Source: Glandiceps talaboti (Eukaryota > Hemichordata > Enteropneusta > Spengelidae). From it: a DNA stretch of 64,000 nucleotides. Positions 11,633-22,535 of the stretch are shown here, piece by piece. The translations under genes and the position numbers were made by a program. The number at the start of each line of letters is the position of its first letter. Position 1 is the first letter of the stretch. Where the stretch lies: positions 7,266,134-7,330,133 of the forward strand of contig NC_135562.1 in the NCBI RefSeq assembly GCF_964340395.1. Direction: 5' to 3'. Below the pieces are notes generated by a model, which did not search any database, had not been told where the DNA came from, and saw only the letters and a list, made by a program, of their open reading frames with translations.

Positions 11633-12391
11633 ATGACTTCTTCCCGTCCCATCCGTTTTTGTGTGATAGTATTCATTTTATGCGGCGTGACTTTCTCTTT
11701 ATATTTTGGTTTTCAACACAAAATAGCAAAAGTTCCAACCGTAGAGAAGGCAGAACCAATTTACCTCTACGTAGATGTGGGCGGTAACAGAGGTGATACA
11801 TTACGATCATTTTATGAAAAGAAACCTACACACCATACCAATAATCCATTTGTGGTTCTACCGAAAATATTGTACAAACTTGAGCCGAGTGAATGGAAAG
11901 TTTTCGCTTTCGAAGCAGATTCCATACATACAGCGGAACTGCAGGAGCTTGAGAAACAACACAGCAACCTGAAAATCTACACAGAAACTGCTGCATGGAT
12001 TAACTCAGATGGCATCACAATTTATCCCGATCGGCAAGGTCGCGGTACAGGTTTTTGGGGCACCTCTATTTCCGATACGAAGAAAAATGTGAATAAAACG
12101 AAACCAATGCATGTAAGGAGTATAGACTTTAGTGGTTGGTTAACTGAACACGTCCAACCCGACGACTTTCTGGTTCTAAAAATGAACATTGAGGGAGCAG
12201 AGTTCGAAATCCTGGACAAACTTTTGAAAGACAACACTTTCTGTTTGATTGATGCTCTTTTTATTTGCTACCATGCAAAGGTAGCTTTTCAAGGTAAAAA
12301 TGAACTAGCAAATGAAATGCCAAACCGAGTGAGGAAACGGTCGGCACAACGAGACTGCAGAGTAGAAATCCTATACGAATCTGAACGTTAA
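11633..12391 (+). CDS. FkbM-type methyltransferase-like protein, tandem copy B
   Basis: Intronless gene for 252 residues, virtually the same protein as copy A: it lacks the Ala-Ser pair before EKAEP and has Ile for Arg before LYKLEPS, Asn for Asp in NVNKTKP, and Glu for Val near the C terminus. All SAM-binding and FkbM core motifs are intact (DVGGNRGDT, FAFEAD, LKMNIEGAE), so it looks functional. Flanking UTRs match copy A, so both are likely driven by the same promoter type. Confidence 0.93.
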   Translation: MTSSRPIRFCVIVFILCGVTFSLYFGFQHKIAKVPTVEKAEPIYLYVDVGGNRGDTLRSFYEKKPTHHTNNPFVVLPKILYKLEPSEWKVFAFEADSIHTAELQELEKQHSNLKIYTETAAWINSDGITIYPDRQGRGTGFWGTSISDTKKNVNKTKPMHVRSIDFSGWLTEHVQPDDFLVLKMNIEGAEFEILDKLLKDNTFCLIDALFICYHAKVAFQGKNELANEMPNRVRKRSAQRDCRVEILYESER

Positions 12392-12883
12392 GAACCCAAC
12401 ACAACAACCGTGTGTACAGCTAGCCGCGGAAACCGAAAAAAAGTGTTGGGCTGTATTAGGAAACTGTTGAATAGTCCAATTATTTCAATGGCAGTAGGAG
12501 GTTGTTTTACACTTGGATATATTACGAAACTTGCCTATTTTGTAATCATTACTACTTCGCCTTATTTAATAATGATGGGCAAGTGTGTACGATCAAGCTT
12601 ATTGTAGCTTTTTAGTTTTAAGTAGCCATGCGCATGAATAATTATAAATTTGGTTTAAGAATGAAAGCTTCAATGTAACACATCTTTTAAAAATGTTTTG
12701 TAACCTTGTTTTCATTAGTTTTTTGAAATTACTATTATTATTTAATTAATATTACTTTCTTATTGTTGATGTTGTTTAATTCAAGGGGCTTTTATTTGTT
12801 ATGTGGGTGACGTTTACTCCTTTTAATTCAAGTAATGTTATTGGGAAAACAGTGGATAGTGTAAATGGGTAAAATGAATATAT

Positions 12884-12889
12884 AATAAA
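12884..12889 (+). other. Candidate polyadenylation signal, FkbM copy B
   Basis: AATAAA at the position equivalent to 7894-7899 of copy A. Confidence 0.5.
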
Positions 12890-13097
12890 CCATCCTGTTT
12901 GTGTGAAAGGTGTTGTATTTATACTAATAAATCAACGGTTATTATATTCGGTATTCTTTTAATCTCTGAGTAACTGTTATATATTTGGCAAAGCAATATC
13001 GTTGCTTGTTGTTTTGTACAATTTTTATTATAAAGGAGGGTGGTAGGTCTTCAGGAAAGCATTGTGTAGGTCTACGTTCTGGTGGCAAGTGAGGGCA

Positions 13098-13890
13098 AAT
13101 GAAAACATTTGGTTGCTATGGGAGTGGTCTTGTTGCTAAGCATATATATTATGTTAATTTTATGTTTATCTACTTGCCTATTCATCCCTGTTATTTTTCC
13201 AATATACACCATCATTTCACTGTTGCTATGCACGTGGTCTTGTTCCTAGGCATATTGGCTTACATTTTTGAATTTGTATTCACTTGCATACCCATTAATG
13301 TGGTTATCTTGGCAAAATATTCTGCTTCTGGCTGTTGCTAAGGGCGTGTTCATGGTTACTACTGCCAATTGTGTAATGTCAATATCTGGAGAATAACACT
13401 TCAACCATATTTTAACCCCATCCACCAAGGTTTTAGAGATTTAACTTTTTGATAAGTTCAAATATTTAGACGTAATTTGCATATTACTGGTAAGATCATT
13501 ATACGCTGAGCAATTCTCTATCTACACTCCCTCAGAAACACCCCAACTAAATATCAGCCCAATCTGCGAAGTAGTTTTGAAATAGAGTTTTGACCAAAAA
13601 GACGAATTGTTATATTAATTTGATATGACTGGTGGGATCATCATGTTACAAAAATGCTTCATCTACCATATTCATGGAGTGGTCTTTTTGATTTGAATAA
13701 TTTACCATCTGCACGCTCTAAGTAATGTCCCAACCAAATACCAAGCAACCGTTCAGGTATTTTTTTCATTTTGGGACACAAAGACACAGACACAGACACA
13801 CTCATACATTTCACCATGCATATATAGCACTACTGAACCGCAGTTCATGTTGACCAGGTCTATAGCATTATTGCATTACTGTAATCAGCC
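13098..13890 (+). repeat. Dispersed repeat, copy B
   Basis: Duplicate of 8110-8900 carried within the second FkbM module, with slightly more substitutions than the coding part. Confidence 0.7.
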
Positions 13891-13909
13891 ATGTGAAGAT
13901 TATATAACA

Positions 13910-15634
13910 TACGTCAGACTTTAATTACACTGTACATGTATACCTGATACATAAGACGAAATAATTAGTCTTTTGGATATAACTTGCATTTCAAGGTGAC
14001 TTTCATTTGTAACAATTTTAAAATGCACATCACAAGTAATGTCCAAACCAAATATCCCTATCCCAAAAGGGCCTTATTAGGGAACTTCTATTAAATGTAC
14101 ATGTACATGTATTGTTGTACTGCTAAACAATTACTATAACAATACAAAAACAATCCACAACACATTTGACGGAAGTTGACAAGCAAGGCCAATGTGTCAC
14201 TTCCGCCTAAATTCGGATCAATGCCATCTCCGTACTGACAAGTGAAAGTGGTAAAACTAATGCATTTATTTTATCTAACATCCAAGTTTTTATTAAACAT
14301 AGTGAATCATAAGGTATCCTTCCTCTCTAAAGTGGAACACAACTCCAGGAAATAAATCATGGTTCCACCTGTCGTTATATGTAAACATTGGCATATCGTC
14401 GCACGGAACAGAGTGGAATCTGTCTATTTTCACTGTGATGTGTAAAACACTAACAATTAATGCATTCTTTATTTTCTGAATTTCAAAAATAACATTCGTT
14501 TCAATACTAACTGGCAACAGATGTGTCACTATATGGTACACAGTAAACTAGACAACTTACATACAGAGAAAATTGGACACCGTGTTCTTGATCATTCCAA
14601 ATCATATCAAGAAAACTTGTGTACATCATTAGGCGAGCGACCTCAAAATACATAAAATAGCACCAATGATGTTTTGTGCATGGCTAATCCAAGCCATAAA
14701 TTTATAAGGAAGGCATTCCTTTTAGAATGTAGATCAATCAAGTAGTTTCAAAGTTTCCATTGGTACACATGGGTAGGTGTATTGAACTTGGGCTGCACAC
14801 CCCCATCTGAAGTTTGGGAACTACTCCACCACCCCAATCCTACCCCAGCCCTGTGACCAATGCTGTAAATACACTCAACAAAGCTAATGAAAAGCACACT
14901 AAAACAACACTTCACAATTTTCACAATTATTTCATCTATATTTTAAAATCTTTATCATAATTTTAATCATTAATATCTAATATGAGCGAGGCAATTTTTT
15001 GTCTATTTTAATCAGAATAACAAATTTTCAGAGCCCTCTTGTAAATCTTAAAAAATCACATTTATGAATGACACCCTAATTTCTTGGGTTAGCTTCTCGA
15101 TATGATAAGCCTCAACACTGGAATATGCTATTTAAACTTCAGATTTTGTATTGGAATGGTCTATTTGATATCATATTCACTTGTGTACTGCCTATTACTA
15201 TTTACAGCAATTTGGGGGAAAAAAATTCAATAATGTCATTATAAGTTGTTTTAAAATGCTGGATCAGTGTAAATATGTACACACAAGAAATTAAAGGTAA
15301 GGTCTGCTACCTAATGCAATAATGATATGCAAAATATTGGAAAAATATTCAACATGTACATCCAATAGGTCATCAGTATTCAAAACCCAACAGTGATATT
15401 ACACAGACTATGTAACAACTGGATTTAGTATTATAAAATTGTATTCTGTAAAGAGAAACCAAACATAAACCTTTTGAAATCGTAAAATTCATAATATCTG
15501 TCCCTCTGGATGATGAGCTTGATTGTCAATGTCAGATTAATAATTAGCAATTAATATTTCCGGGTAGATATAAAATCAGGGGCATTTCAGACCAATTGAT
15601 TATATTTTGTATAACTCTGCAATTGAAACATATT
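13910..15634. other. Spacer and probable 3' UTR of the secreted-protein gene
   Basis: No coding exon is supported on either strand. The upper part (about 15.0-15.6 kb) is likely 3' UTR of the - strand gene ending at 15635. I see no clear canonical polyadenylation hexamer close to the stop. Confidence 0.5.
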
Positions 15635-15726
15635 TTAGTATACTGTACAATTAGCAGACGAGTACTGAGTACAAATACTGTCACTTGTTGTCTCTGTGTA
15701 ATGATCAATCTTGTCCAGTTTTGCCC
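15635..15726 (-). CDS. Exon 5 (last) of the secreted-protein gene
   Basis: Acceptor TTTCTGCAG; phase 1 in; encodes KLDKIDHYTETTSDSICTQY and the last cysteines, ending VY then TAA. Confidence 0.88.
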
Positions 15727-18700
15727 CTGCAGAAAGTGAAGAAAAAAGGTATATATCAAAGAAAAAGTCCAGTGAGGCTTTTTTCTACCTTTAGTACACT
15801 TGTATTGATCACTGCTATCAAATTGATATGATTTTAAATAATAAAATAGTTCTAACTATTCAACTATCATAACTCCACATAACATGCTCTTCAAAGCTAA
15901 TACGAATCAAATTGACTTAAATGTAAAGGTCAAGGTATCTACAGAAACCTTATTCCTGATAGTATGGGGGTAGACACTTGAACAGAGTCTGTATGTATTA
16001 CAGTTTATGAGTTATGCTGTAAGTATTGACTTTTAACTACAAGTATGGCCATCATTGTCAAATTTGAATGTCATAAAACAAAAGACTTGTCCCATATGAT
16101 ATACTAGTTTCATTTTTGTGCCAGATTAAAAAGAAATCAGATATTGCATGTTCGACAAATGACATGGATGGACGGACATGCTGACAGATGGCATACACTG
16201 TCATATTCTCTCCTTCAGGAGACTAATGAACTGTCTACTTTGGGAATAACATACTGTTATAGTCTCTCCTTTGGGGGACTAAGGAAGTAAATCAGAATAT
16301 ACAATAGTCTAGCAAAATGCTCATCCAAGTCCAGCACATGACTTGACTCCACTCTAGGCACTGCTAGGGGCTATGTTCATACAAAATGTAAATTAAAATT
16401 TTGTATACTGACCTACAACAAGGTTATGAAGGTTACAGTAGTTGGTGCTATAGTCTAAGACAGCATACCAGGTATTGGAAGATGAATACGCCTGTAAGAC
16501 ACACATCATAAACATGGTCAGCATTATGATGAAAATAATCGTTTAAATATAGCACAAAACACTTAATTTGCCCACGCTGTACTCAAAGCACTTTACAATT
16601 ATTACCCCTGGCACGGATCTATAACAGCACAACAGCCCTTTATACTTCCTCAACTACCTGGGCTCAGCATACAATCCACTGCAGGCCTCAGTACTCATGT
16701 AGGATTAAAGCCTTCACATTGCAACATCCATCCTACCAGGTCCCCAATTATACAGCTGGGTTGAGTGGGGCACAACCATGGTTCAAATCTTGACCAGTGA
16801 CTTTAGCCATTGAGAAACAAATGGCAGCATAAGGCTTGATCCTGTAACCTGTAGATTCCAAGCCATCCACTCTATTAACCCCACACAACATGCTACTCAT
16901 AGCTAACAAGAATCTAATTTACTTAAATTTAAGCTGGCTGTGTTTTCTATATTTGCTGGAGAATGGATCTTTCAAACCATGCCAGCTTTTCAACATGATA
17001 CATTTAAAACAAATTCTTCATGTAAATAATGATATTGTGCACCAGTATTGCATTGTAAGGCACATTACGATTTTCATGAAAATGAGCAATCATGTGTGAG
17101 ATAAAAACAAAATGTGTGAAGCACTGATCCATCCAGATTATATTTATGAAAGAGGTGTCAGGTGTGAACAATGAATTGATCCCCACATTAGATTATCTAG
17201 TGATAAACTATGATAAACTTCCAGAAGTATGGAGTAAGATACATGATTGTATATCTTCCTTGCTTACTATCTGCAAACAGCTGTAGGCTAATTGTGGTTA
17301 CTTATTTTGTTTATTTATCTATCTCCTCCATGTCTGTACTATTAAGTTTGTTATTTTAGATTTGGAAATATAATTGTGTGATAATGTTACAGTGGATGAC
17401 CTCATCATGTCAGGCGAGTCACTGGATGGTAATGCTGAACTTAAAACATTCACTGATGAGGGACACATACTACACCCAAACATCTATCAGTATATATATT
17501 GCTCACTACTATACTAAAAACACATTAAAGTGGCCATATGGATGAGGATTGGGTATTTATTTTGGATTTTGAATTTGTAACTCAATAAATGACAAAAGAT
17601 TAATCAATGTAGAGAATGTCTGTTATTACACATACAATAACAAACTGTTCAGACATTTTAAAACCTATTCACAATGTATTGAGCTACAAATACAGACTTA
17701 GTATATGTTGTTTACCATTGATTTTTCAAGTAGGAAGCCATGATAAAATTGTTTTATTTTAATCAAAAATCCAAAACTAAATACCAAATTATCATCCATA
17801 TGGCCACTTTAAACCAGTACCTTTAAATATGCACTGAGACTGAGCCCTTTTGATCCCAGCATCACTGTGAAAGCCACAAAACATAGAATAGGGAACTTGC
17901 AATCCAGACTGAGCATGCTCAGAAGCATGGACTATGGGATTATCTGTGGTTATCGTAATACCTAATCTGGAGCTCCCAATAAAATTAACCTCCCACAATT
18001 GTCAGGGTAATCATGAATTGATTATTTGTGGTTACAAACAATGTAACAGTATTGTTTACAATATCAATTCATTAGTATTTATTATCACATTTCCCATGAT
18101 GCAACATTCAACATGGCAGGTTTGCAAGTTCCCTATTCATGACACAGACAACTTCTTACCTGTACAATACATAATTGGCCACTCTGCTTGAAGCTGTATG
18201 TCTGTGTGTCCACATACATCTTGACTGGTGTGGTATGAGTGGCTGTAATGTATGTACTGTTTGAAGAAAGTACCTAGAAGAGGCATGTCAAAAAACAGTC
18301 TTTAAAATTATCAAAGTTATTACGTAACATTTGCAAAGTCACTCCTCTCATTTTTCAGAATAAGTATAAGTGTGTACACCTTTTTCATTTTAGTTTAAAC
18401 CTGCACTAACTGTAACTGGGGTATTATTATTTTTTTTCGATCAAACAACCTACAATGTGTACTGAAGATTGTTTCACTAATAATTTGACATTGCATGTAA
18501 ATGAATTCTTATGATTGTACTTACCTTATATAGACATTTTTCACCCCCTTGCTTACAGTTATCAGGGCCTTCCCATTTCTTCATCTGATCCATCAATTTG
18601 GTGTTGATCTCCTGGCATTGTGTACCAAAGGTCCTATATGCATACAACAAGAACAACCTTCTGTACTGTGACAATGTAACATGAGTTAATGTTATAACTC

Positions 18701-20366
18701 AAGTTTTCACTTTTGTTGAATTATGTTTAGTTTTTACATGGCACTTTCCAACACTGTACTAAAATAACTTTACAATTAATCTCTTGCACGTACCTATAAC
18801 ATTACATCAAAACAGGATCATCAGTGGCAAAGCATAAACTGGTAACTTGTAAGTTCTGAAGTGGCCATATGCTAAATATTTGGCCGTCATACAACTTAAG
18901 CTTTTGTATCAGTGATCCCATGAAAATGATAACCCATGTGGCTAGCACACAAAAAAACAACACTTTCTTGATTACCAACATATTGCAATATGAGAGATAC
19001 ACATATACCACCTATAACCTTGACAAATGAATATGCATAGAGCATAACGATAAAATGCAATCTATGATGAAAAGCAAAATTCAAAACAAAACTTTTAAAG
19101 GTAATTATTCATAAAGGACATAAATTGGTGAGTCTTACACTTATTTTTTGTTCTAATTCACATGTCATATGAGTGATTATGGAGAAATACTAGTATATGC
19201 AGTCAAATCTTTCTCACTTTTGCAATTTCTTTGCACAACAAACAACATTTTGCTCTGGGCCTTAGCGATGATACACTCTTGAATTCAAACTGTGTGCAAA
19301 GACTGTGTCCTCTGTTTATTAATTTCTTCTGTTTTCTCACTTTCGCGATTTCTCTAGGATGAGAACAACATTTTTTTCTTGGCCTCAGCAATAATACACT
19401 CTTGAATTCAAACTGCAGGCAGAGACTTTTATATCAGTCTGGTTATTAAATTGCTTTTAGTGATAGTGTTGATAAAATTCTTCATGCTCAACAGGAAAAT
19501 ACAATTTGATTTGAAGTAACATTATGTATGTCTTCGGCTTTTAAAATGATGATCATGTACAGGGATTGTTTTAACTTTGGAAAACGCCCTCTGGTGGGGT
19601 GTATAGGGCTGCCAATCCGTCTGACAAGCAATCTGTATGTTGACATATCACATGTTGTAGTAAAGCACAATTCACATTCAACTGCAATCTGATTGAAATC
19701 CGATGTGGTGAAAGCGGCTAGATGTCCTTATTTACCTCTATTCATCGTGTTGTGACGTTTGTTTTGTTCGGAGTGATCGCCGCCTTCTGGGAAGGCGGCG
19801 ATCACTCCACATCGGATTTCAATCAGATTGATTCAACTGCTGACAAGGGATCACTCTAGCTATCACAGTTGGAACCATCCTTGTTCTTTCTTCCCACAGG
19901 GGTGTGTAATATTTCATAGATTGTTGTTTTCTTATTGCTTAGAATGCCGTTTTCTTAGGAAAATATCGTACGAGTCTTGCTGCTACAAATGTATCAATCT
20001 CTATACTACTAAGAAATATTAGTATCTCTTCCCTTTACATGTAGGAATATATATTAATCAAAAGGTTGTTATATTTAGTCTGTAGACCTGGAAAACAACA
20101 ATCTATGAAATATTACACGCCCCTGTGTTTCTTCCTCCATGTTTATAGGTCGTCGCACTGTGTGTTGACTCGGATATGTAAACGGGGCGACTGCTTCGCA
20201 AACTGCGCAATAGTACTACGTACTCAAACCCGGAAGTGAACGCCAACTTTTCTGTCGATACTTACCAGTGAAGTTTACAAGATGCGTGGAGGGGGTAGCT
20301 TGCTCCAAAGCCAATTAGTACCACAGTAAAGACGAAAAAACACGCGAAGACCACCTTGAGTGTCAT
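15635..20366 (-). CDS. Secreted eight-cysteine protein of an unnamed conserved family (5 exons)
   Basis: Joined from exons 20366-20266, 18633-18525, 18273-18160, 16491-16413 and 15726-15635. All introns are GT-AG and the frame stays open to TAA, giving 164 residues. Residues 1-22 are a signal peptide (basic Lys4, then a hydrophobic run through IGFGAS). The mature chain has eight Cys (30, 40, 60, 67, 105, 127, 153, 161), enough for four disulfides, and N-glycosylation sequons at Asn75 and Asn160. Distinctive segments are NCKQGGEKCLYK, ATHTTPVKMYVD, NTWYAVLDYSTNYCNLHN and TSDSICTQYSSANC. I believe similar small secreted proteins occur in other animals, but I cannot name the family or give a function. 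The introns hold two MITE families and a tandem repeat. Confidence 0.88.
16413..16491 (-). CDS. Exon 4 of the secreted-protein gene
   Basis: Acceptor GTCTTACAG, donor GTAG|GTCAGT. Encodes AYSSSNTWYAVLDYSTNYC and NLHNLVV, the most distinctive part of the protein. Confidence 0.9.
16575..16715. repeat. SINE-like dispersed repeat (second copy near 31967)
   Basis: Shares a block of about 130 bases with 31967-32100: landmarks are CACTTTACAATTATTACCCC or close variants, CTGGCAC(G/A)GATC, CCTCAACT and a CAATCCA..GCAGCCTCA region. No coding potential is seen. It lies in intron 3 of the secreted-protein gene, here in antisense to it or without orientation. Confidence 0.6.
17525..17812. mobile_element. 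GGCCATATGG foldback MITE, copy 1
   Basis: Inverted ends TTAAAGTGGCCATATGGATG and its complement CATCCATATGGCCACTTTAA. The arms continue inwards as TATTTATTTTGGATTTT and AAAATCC..AATAAATA-like complements, so most of the element is one imperfect palindrome. No open frame. It lies in intron 3 of the secreted-protein gene. This copy is about 65 bases shorter than the others. Confidence 0.93.
17889..18136. mobile_element. AGGGAACTTGCAA MITE, copy 1
   Basis: About 248 bases with inverted ends TAGGGAACTTGCAA and TTGCAAGTTCCCTA. It is about as long as, and similar throughout to, 37015-37264 in reverse orientation. Both copies are bordered by AT on each side. It sits in intron 3 only 24 bases past the exon 3 donor of the secreted-protein gene. 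Confidence 0.92.
18160..18273 (-). CDS. Exon 3 of the secreted-protein gene
   Basis: Acceptor CCTCTTCTAG, donor ACAG|GTAAGA. Exactly 38 codons, phase 0 at both ends; encodes the NST glycosylation site and ATHTTPVKMYVDTQTYSFKQ. Confidence 0.9.
18525..18633 (-). CDS. Exon 2 of the secreted-protein gene
   Basis: Acceptor TATGCATATAG, donor AAG|GTAAGT. Encodes TFGTQCQEINTKLMDQMKKW and then EGPDNCKQGGEKCLYK. Confidence 0.92.
19207..19430. repeat. Two-copy tandem repeat in intron 1
   Basis: Two units about 128 bases apart share TCTCACTTT, AACAACATTTT, GGCCT(T/C)AGC and GATACACTCTTGAATTCAAA-like blocks. No function seen. Confidence 0.75.
19685..19830. mobile_element. 146-bp hairpin MITE with 9-bp target duplication
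   Basis: A perfect 24-base terminal inverted repeat (begins CAATCTGATTGAAATCC) encloses a short spacer and a perfect 18-base hairpin: GGAGTGATCGCCGCCTTC, loop TGG, then its complement at 19791-19808, whose end overlaps the right terminal repeat by two bases. The element is flanked on both sides by ATTCAACTG, a 9-base target-site duplication. A 9-bp duplication with long terminal inverted repeats is typical of Mutator-like elements; that assignment is inference. It lies in intron 1 of the secreted-protein gene. Confidence 0.9.
19895..20127. mobile_element. Foldback element with CACAGGGGTGTGTAATATTT ends, copy 1
   Basis: Inverted ends of about 33 bases, reading on from the named ends into CATAGATTGTTGTTTTC and its complement. 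The interior matches 20996-21188 in the opposite orientation. It lies in intron 1 of the secreted-protein gene, about 140 bases from exon 1. Confidence 0.9.
20266..20366 (-). CDS. Exon 1 of the secreted-protein gene (signal peptide)
   Basis: ATG at 20366-20364; donor CACTG|GTAAGT. Encodes MTLKVVFACFFVFTVVLIGF and GASYPLHASCKLH, a clear signal peptide and the first mature cysteine. Confidence 0.88.
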
Positions 20367-20921
20367 ATTTATCGGACGAGGAGTTTGCGCTTTACGTTTA
20401 GACACACACAGCACAGTGACATAACATGCCCTGACCTAGTACAGGAGCAAATCATGTGACCCCGCATGTGACTTCAACACAGCTCTTCCGAATACTACCT
20501 GTACCCACTTTATAGATGTGGGGATATATGCCACAATTAAACATAACACTTCTTTCTACTGTGTTCGCGCAAGTCCACTCACCACGAGATATCTCGATAG
20601 TCGATACTATCGACGATTTTATTGTATTCTGTTGGAAACATTCTGATACATATCTCGGGAAATAAGCGGTGCTTGTGTGCTAGACGTTCGGGCACCAGCA
20701 ACGATTGGGTCTATGCTTGCACATCACAACTAGACCATCAGCATAGGCACTCAAATCAATGTGTAGAAAAAAAAAATGTATTGTATGTAAGTAAGACTAA
20801 ATAAGTCTTATTTACATACATATTTTTTTTTAAATCATACACATTGATTCGAGTGCCTGTGGACCATAGTATGATGCAGCAATCAAGTATGCCGAATAAT
20901 ACAAAATTAAAAAGAGATATC
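20367..20921. other. 5' flank of the secreted-protein gene
   Basis: Probable 5' UTR and promoter of the - strand gene. No clear TATA box. It includes a small inverted repeat near 20593-20612 (ATCGATAGTCGATACTATCG). The short frames at 20622-20804 and 20756-20992 lack any family signal. Confidence 0.5.
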
Positions 20922-20995
20922 ATGCCTTCATTGAGGGAGGGGGGGGGGGGGGGTTCCGGACATTTTGGGGTCATTTCGGTGGGTGGGGACATAGG

Positions 20996-21188
20996 GGCGT
21001 GTAATATTTCATAGATTGTTGTTTTCCAGGTCTATAGACTAAATATAACAACCTTTTGACTATATATTCCTACCTGTAGTAAGGAGAAATAATATTTCTA
21101 CTAGTATAGAGATTGATACATTTGTAGCAGCAGGATTCGTACGATATTTTCCTAAGAAAACGGCAATCTAAGCAATAATATGTGCCCC
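20996..21188. mobile_element. Foldback element, copy 2 (inverted, one end truncated)
   Basis: Reverse-complement match to 19895-20127 beginning AGGGGCGTGTAATATTTCAT. The far end stops at AAGAAAACGGCAATCTAAGC, so one terminal repeat is rearranged. Poly-G tracts flank it (20938-20955, 21219-21230). Confidence 0.85.
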
Positions 21189-22040
21189 TATGGGTGGGGG
21201 CATGAATTATTTAAGATCGCGGGGGGGGGGGGTCTACGACAAAATGTTTGTCGAAAATATATTCAGCAGCATCACATCCCCCCCCCCCCACACACGGCAC
21301 ACACACAAACACCGTAATTTCCTCTCATTCCCTAACGCCGGGACAAGTTTCTGGGCTATCCATGCCAACCGTGACCCATTGTGTTTGTATTACTCAGTGT
21401 CACTGCCAAATTAGTGAACCAAAGCCCTTGGGGTAGTACACGTATGTGACGTAAAACGTGAAGGAAAGCGATACATAAACACGGCGTTTTGCTAGTAAAT
21501 GAATATCCTATTGGAAATTTTAATAGTAACCAATATGGTCACTAATAGTTGACTAGCACTACACAGCATGAGAGGGGACTTTTGTGATGACGTCATGCTA
21601 CTCTTCCTACATACACTGCTTGGTAGGCCAGATGCAATGCAAGATGCGTGTTTACATATCTGTCAATTGTCCATATCAAATCATATTTTTTAATATGTGT
21701 GCTTGGACCAGATTTCCATTGTGTCTCATTTGACCCTAGGGGAGCCGTCGTTATTTACGACCGGGGTCGGGGGGTCGGAGAAATATAGGGGGTCACTCAA
21801 AAACTGGGGAGGGGGGGGGGCTACTCAAAATTTGACATGTTAAAATAGCAACAGAAAGCATTCTTTTAGTCCCTGAGTTTCAAAAATCCCAAGGTACCTG
21901 GAGTACCCACCCCACTTGGCTCCCTCAAACATTGATTGATAAGCAGCAATCTTTGTTATACTCCTTCTTCTTGAAATACACTATTACTATACATCCATCA
22001 TTTTATATGGAAATTCAAATTCAAAATAAAAAGTTTTGAT

Positions 22041-22088
22041 TATGTATGTATGTATGTATGTATGTATGTATGTATGTATGTATGTATG

Positions 22089-22120
<32 letters not shown>

Positions 22121-22356
22121 TGTATGTATGTATGTATGTATATACGTATGTACGTATGTATGTATGTATGTATGTATGTATGTATGAATGTATGTATGTA
22201 TGTATGTATGTATGTATGTATGTATGTATGTATGTAGGTAGGTAGGTAGGTAGGTAGGTAGGTAGGTAGGTATGTATGTATGTATGTATGTATGTATGTA
22301 TGTATGTATGTATGTATGTATGTACGTACGTACGTACGTACGTGTATGTGTGTGTA
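22041..22356. repeat. TATG tetranucleotide microsatellite with GTAG and CGTA sub-runs
   Basis: About 300 bases of (TATG)n, with an internal (GTAG)n block at 22235-22271 and a (CGTA)n block near 22323-22342. Open frames across it are artefacts. Confidence 0.97.
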
Positions 22357-22502
22357 GTATTTCAAAGGAACACTCAACCTCAATTTGTATAATGTTTGTA
22401 GCGCACATTTAACAGTTAGTGAGTTATGATTGTAAAATGGGGGGGGGGGGTGAAAAATTTTGTGTCAAGGAGGAGGGGGGGGGGGTTACGAAAAAAATTC
22501 AA

Positions 22503-22535
22503 GCATTATGTAAGATTAATAGCGACATTGTCAAA
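22503..22535 (+). repeat. 33-bp exact direct repeat, copy 1
   Basis: GCATTATGTAAGATTAATAG and the next 13 bases recur exactly at 22977-23009. This copy is inside the 870-bp element; the other is in the promoter region of the 791-residue gene. Confidence 0.9.

Larger units (their letters stand above)
11286..13909 (+). repeat. Direct segmental duplication, copy B
   Basis: Nearly identical to 6262-8920 and in the same orientation, about 5.02 kb downstream. The match ends around GATTATATAACA, after which the two flanks are unrelated. It carries its own promoter region, FkbM gene and 3' UTR. Confidence 0.93.

Noticed and set aside
22021-22408. Frames of 60-122 codons with Thr-Tyr-Ile-His repeats
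   Set aside because: Microsatellite artefact, same reason.
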